NCBI GenBank assembly: GCA_039707655.1
Contig: CM077665.1
Location: 138,217,148 to 138,281,147 of the forward strand
Source of the DNA: Elymus sibiricus
Lineage: Eukaryota > Streptophyta > Magnoliopsida > Poales > Poaceae
DNA length: 64,000 bases
Direction: 5' to 3'
The notes below the pieces were generated by a model. That model had not been told where the DNA came from, did no database searches, and saw nothing but the letters and a program-made list of their open reading frames with translations. Shown here one piece after another: positions 61,521 through 64,000 of this stretch (position 1 is the first letter of the stretch; each line of letters opens with the position of its first letter). The position numbers were made by a program, and so were the translations under genes.

Positions 61521-64000
61521 ACTCTCCCCTACTAACAAGAATTCTCGTCTCGAGAATTAAGAGGTAGAGGTAAGGGGGCAAGTTAGGTTACGAAATTCTA
61601 TCGGATCTTCTCGTTCTTGGTTGCCCTTCTCGAAGAAGTTGATCCCTTTTGTTGATGTCTTCATTTCTCTGATTCAGGTCCTGCTGATGAAATCGTCATC
61701 CTTTCTTCGAGAACTTCATCGTCCTACGAATGCGATAAGAGGGAAAACTCTGGAAGGACGTAGCTACATAGGGTTGGACACCTGAAGGCGAACTCGGGGA
61801 AGAAGACAAGAATCATTCAATCAAACGATGCCTGATCAGAAGGCGAAAGGGGTTCAGAGCAACGAGAACAAATATTGCGTCTGATACAAGAATAGATCAT
61901 CCCTTGCCCGGCCTCGGGAATTACATACAAAGCCATGTGCAAAGGATACTTTGGAATCAAGGAGGTATCGGAGAGTCAGGTTTCGATCCTGTGGAACTGA
62001 GGGTTATGGGACCACCATGTGGGATAGGAGCAGGAAGAGCGGTGACATCTTGCACGGTCATGATAGAAGACATGTCAGAGGATAGCTTGTCAGCTATGTT
62101 GGCAACAACGTCGGTACCAAAGGCGGGGGACGAATAGAACCATTTTCCTGCTCGTTGAAACGAGGCGGACCAATAGGCAAAGTTCTCGTCCACCGGCGGT
62201 TACCGAAATGTTATCAACAATAGTAACATGGCCTTTCTGACAGAATTGATCACCGAGGTGTTTACCTAAGCAGGGAATTACCACTGTTCAGATAAGCTAG
62301 ATTACAAGAAAGTTTAAACAGACCAATGGAAAGGAAAATGTGTTCATCACATCAAACAGACCAATGGAAAGGAAAATGCGTTTATCACATTAACAGACCA
62401 ATGGAAAGGAAAATGTGTTTATCACATTAACAGACCAATGGAAAGGAAAATGTGTTTATACACAAGTTTTAGGAGTGTATCTTTCCCAAGGAAAAACAGA
62501 GCATGCTATTCACAACAGGATAGCAAGACATATGAACACAATGTCAAGGCATTCGTGCCCACATGGAAGTTTTCTAGAATGGAATGCAATCAAGTTCTGG
62601 TTGGGGACCATCATAGAGGATATCAAAGTTCCATGTGTGAGTCTGAATTAGCTCTTACGAGGAACTCCTTTTCCCCGATCAAATCAATCAGTGGTTTGGC
62701 GTGCTAGGAATTTCATATGGGATGAAGGTAGCAAATCTGTCAAGCCATAGAATACTTCGCACATGCATGAATGAATTGGAACGATTCCAGAGGAAGCGAG
62801 ACAAAATTTTCCCATAAGCTCGTCGGCAAAATGCACGTGAACTTATAGAAAATCACTTCTTTTATTAACACATTCATCATGAACTAGGCACAAAGATAAT
62901 GCTTTCAAGGTTTCAAACACTAGCTTCAATGTTCATCATGAACCACGAGGGAGAAGAGGATGTGGCTGATGGGCTCAGCAACAATTCGTCGAGATTCCCT
63001 CAAAGAAGGATCTCCACGATTGAGTGAACAAAACTAGATGATAGAATGAGGTATGCCCGAGGGAACATCCACAATGAAACATTAATCGAAACATGCATCC
63101 AAAATTCGGGCTAAGTAGCACGACCAATGTTAGAATGGTTATTCAACATCAACACACTAAGAATGGACTTATTGTTCATTGACTCCAAGGTAATAGAGTT
63201 GGTATGCCATAAGTGTTGAATTTACACATCACAGTCCATTTGTCAGTATTCCGGTTAGAAACAACACAGGAACAAGAAATGAAAGGTGATGGCAAGGATG
63301 TCGCCAACGACAACACCAATTACCAAGGACAAGGATGCTACTCTCATCATGAATTTAATTAATATCCTGGAAGAGCCCAGAATGCTGATGAGGATCACGA
63401 CACATTTGTCAAGAAGTCTCATGAAGACGTAATCGATCAGCGACGACATCAAGCAAAGAAATGGTGAAGCGAAAAGATGACGGATCCACAGATGAGGGTG
63501 CTAGCTCAAAATCGAAATAGCCTTTCAAGACAACCAAGATGACGTTGAAAGCTCGATGTAAGCTTAATGCACTGATGGAATGGGTTTCAGGGATGAAGGA
63601 CATAGATAGCATGGTCAAGCTTTAGCATGACGATGATGATGTAGCCTAACAGCTTGGAAAGGCATGATCGAGTACAAACTCATAATCATAGAAGATTACT
63701 AAGAGTTGTTGAATCGCAATGCGGACTCGATTCAATTATCGGTGTCCTTGAGTGTCCAACAACTCATAACACGAGGAAACTGGAATCAGTGAAGGAAAAC
63801 ATAGCTGATGAGGAGCTTATAAAAAGTTATGTAGCTCCATGATTTCCTCGAGATACTAGGGGTAATACTCGGATGTAGATCAGAATTAAAGCTTGGATCG
63901 ATGTATTGATCTGCAGAAGACAAGTCCTTAAACTGGTCTAAGAACGAAATCAAAGTAGAACAACATGGTCGGAACCACGATTGCAAAGGATAAGATCACA
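61521..64000 (-). mobile_element. Internal 3' region of the Gypsy element, no recognised domain
   Basis: Continues from the polypurine tract to the window edge. Minus-strand open pieces are short (for example near 61957-62193 and 63409-63618) and show no protease, reverse transcriptase or integrase motif. Probably the long non-coding 3' interior of the element, or a decayed one. Confidence 0.5.
62319..62468. repeat. 37-bp tandem repeat, four copies
   Basis: Units start at 62319, 62357, 62394 and 62431, each cagaccaatggaaaggaaaa followed by tg.gtt.atcacattaa. Spacing is 38, 37 and 37 bp. Located inside the Gypsy internal region. Confidence 0.92.

Noticed and set aside
1..64000. tRNA, rRNA or other structured RNA genes
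   Set aside because: No cloverleaf, A/B box pair or rRNA-like segment was recognised; only primer-binding sites complementary to tRNA ends.

Overview
This is a plant nuclear window, almost certainly a large, repeat-packed grass genome of the wheat/barley/Aegilops type. The evidence is nested LTR retrotransposons with Triticeae-like LTR ends, TTA-flanked PIF/Harbinger and CTCCCTCC-type Stowaway elements, a Copia LTR start of the BARE/Angela type, and spliced GC-rich plant exons with canonical GT-AG introns. I see no bacterial features, CRISPR array or RNA gene.

One host gene is clearly intact. At 11088-16225 (+) a five-exon gene encodes a 342-aa NAD(P)-binding reductase of the extended SDR type (HC-toxin-reductase / anthocyanidin-reductase-like). 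A second copy of the same locus lies 32 kb downstream and is broken. Its distal promoter is at 43708-44009 and its first exon at 53828-53925. Between them sits a 9.7-kb Mutator-like element, and exon 1 is itself cut by a Copia element (from 53926), which is cut in turn by a Gypsy element (from 57875, running off the right edge). A third, aborted copy of promoter plus start codon lies at 10580-10860, just upstream of the intact gene.

Layout. 0-2.6 kb: LTR end and degenerate gag fragments. 2.6-10.4 kb: five DNA transposons, four with exact target-site duplications (TSDs) visible at first reading and one nested inside another; one Harbinger carries a Myb/SANT-like gene and a viroplasmin/RNase H1-N-like ORF but no transposase. 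10.5-16.2 kb: the reductase gene with repeat-filled introns. 16.7-24.9 kb: LTR remnants, a 1.8-kb degenerate A/T-rich repeat field, and a 2.6-kb solo LTR with TSD GTTCT. 24.9-29.8 kb: two GC-rich poly(A) retroposons, one nested in a long inverted-repeat (foldback) element. 29.8-36.3 kb: a Copia element with both LTRs and a decayed polyprotein. 36.3-43.7 kb: a LINE on the minus strand split by a Gag-protease-only Gypsy element (TSD CCTTG) and by a Harbinger MITE. 44.0-53.7 kb: the Mutator-like element. 53.7-64 kb: broken exon, Copia, Gypsy.

The most interesting object is the Mutator-like element at 44010-53694. It has terminal inverted repeats of about 90 bp and an approximate 9-bp TSD. It carries an uninterrupted 943-aa MURA-type transposase with all visible catalytic and zinc-binding residues, plus three further spliced ORFs with open frames: a plant mobile domain (PMD) protein, a GRF-type zinc-finger/coiled-coil protein and a small B3-like protein. 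It also has an array of E2F-like TTTCCCGCC sites beside a TATA box, 78-bp repeats upstream of the transposase, and palindromic CCGAAAA/TTTTCGG motifs in its ends. It looks like a self-sufficient transposon with a set of accessory genes.

All calls were made by reading; no database search or alignment was run. Family names for LTR elements are approximate.
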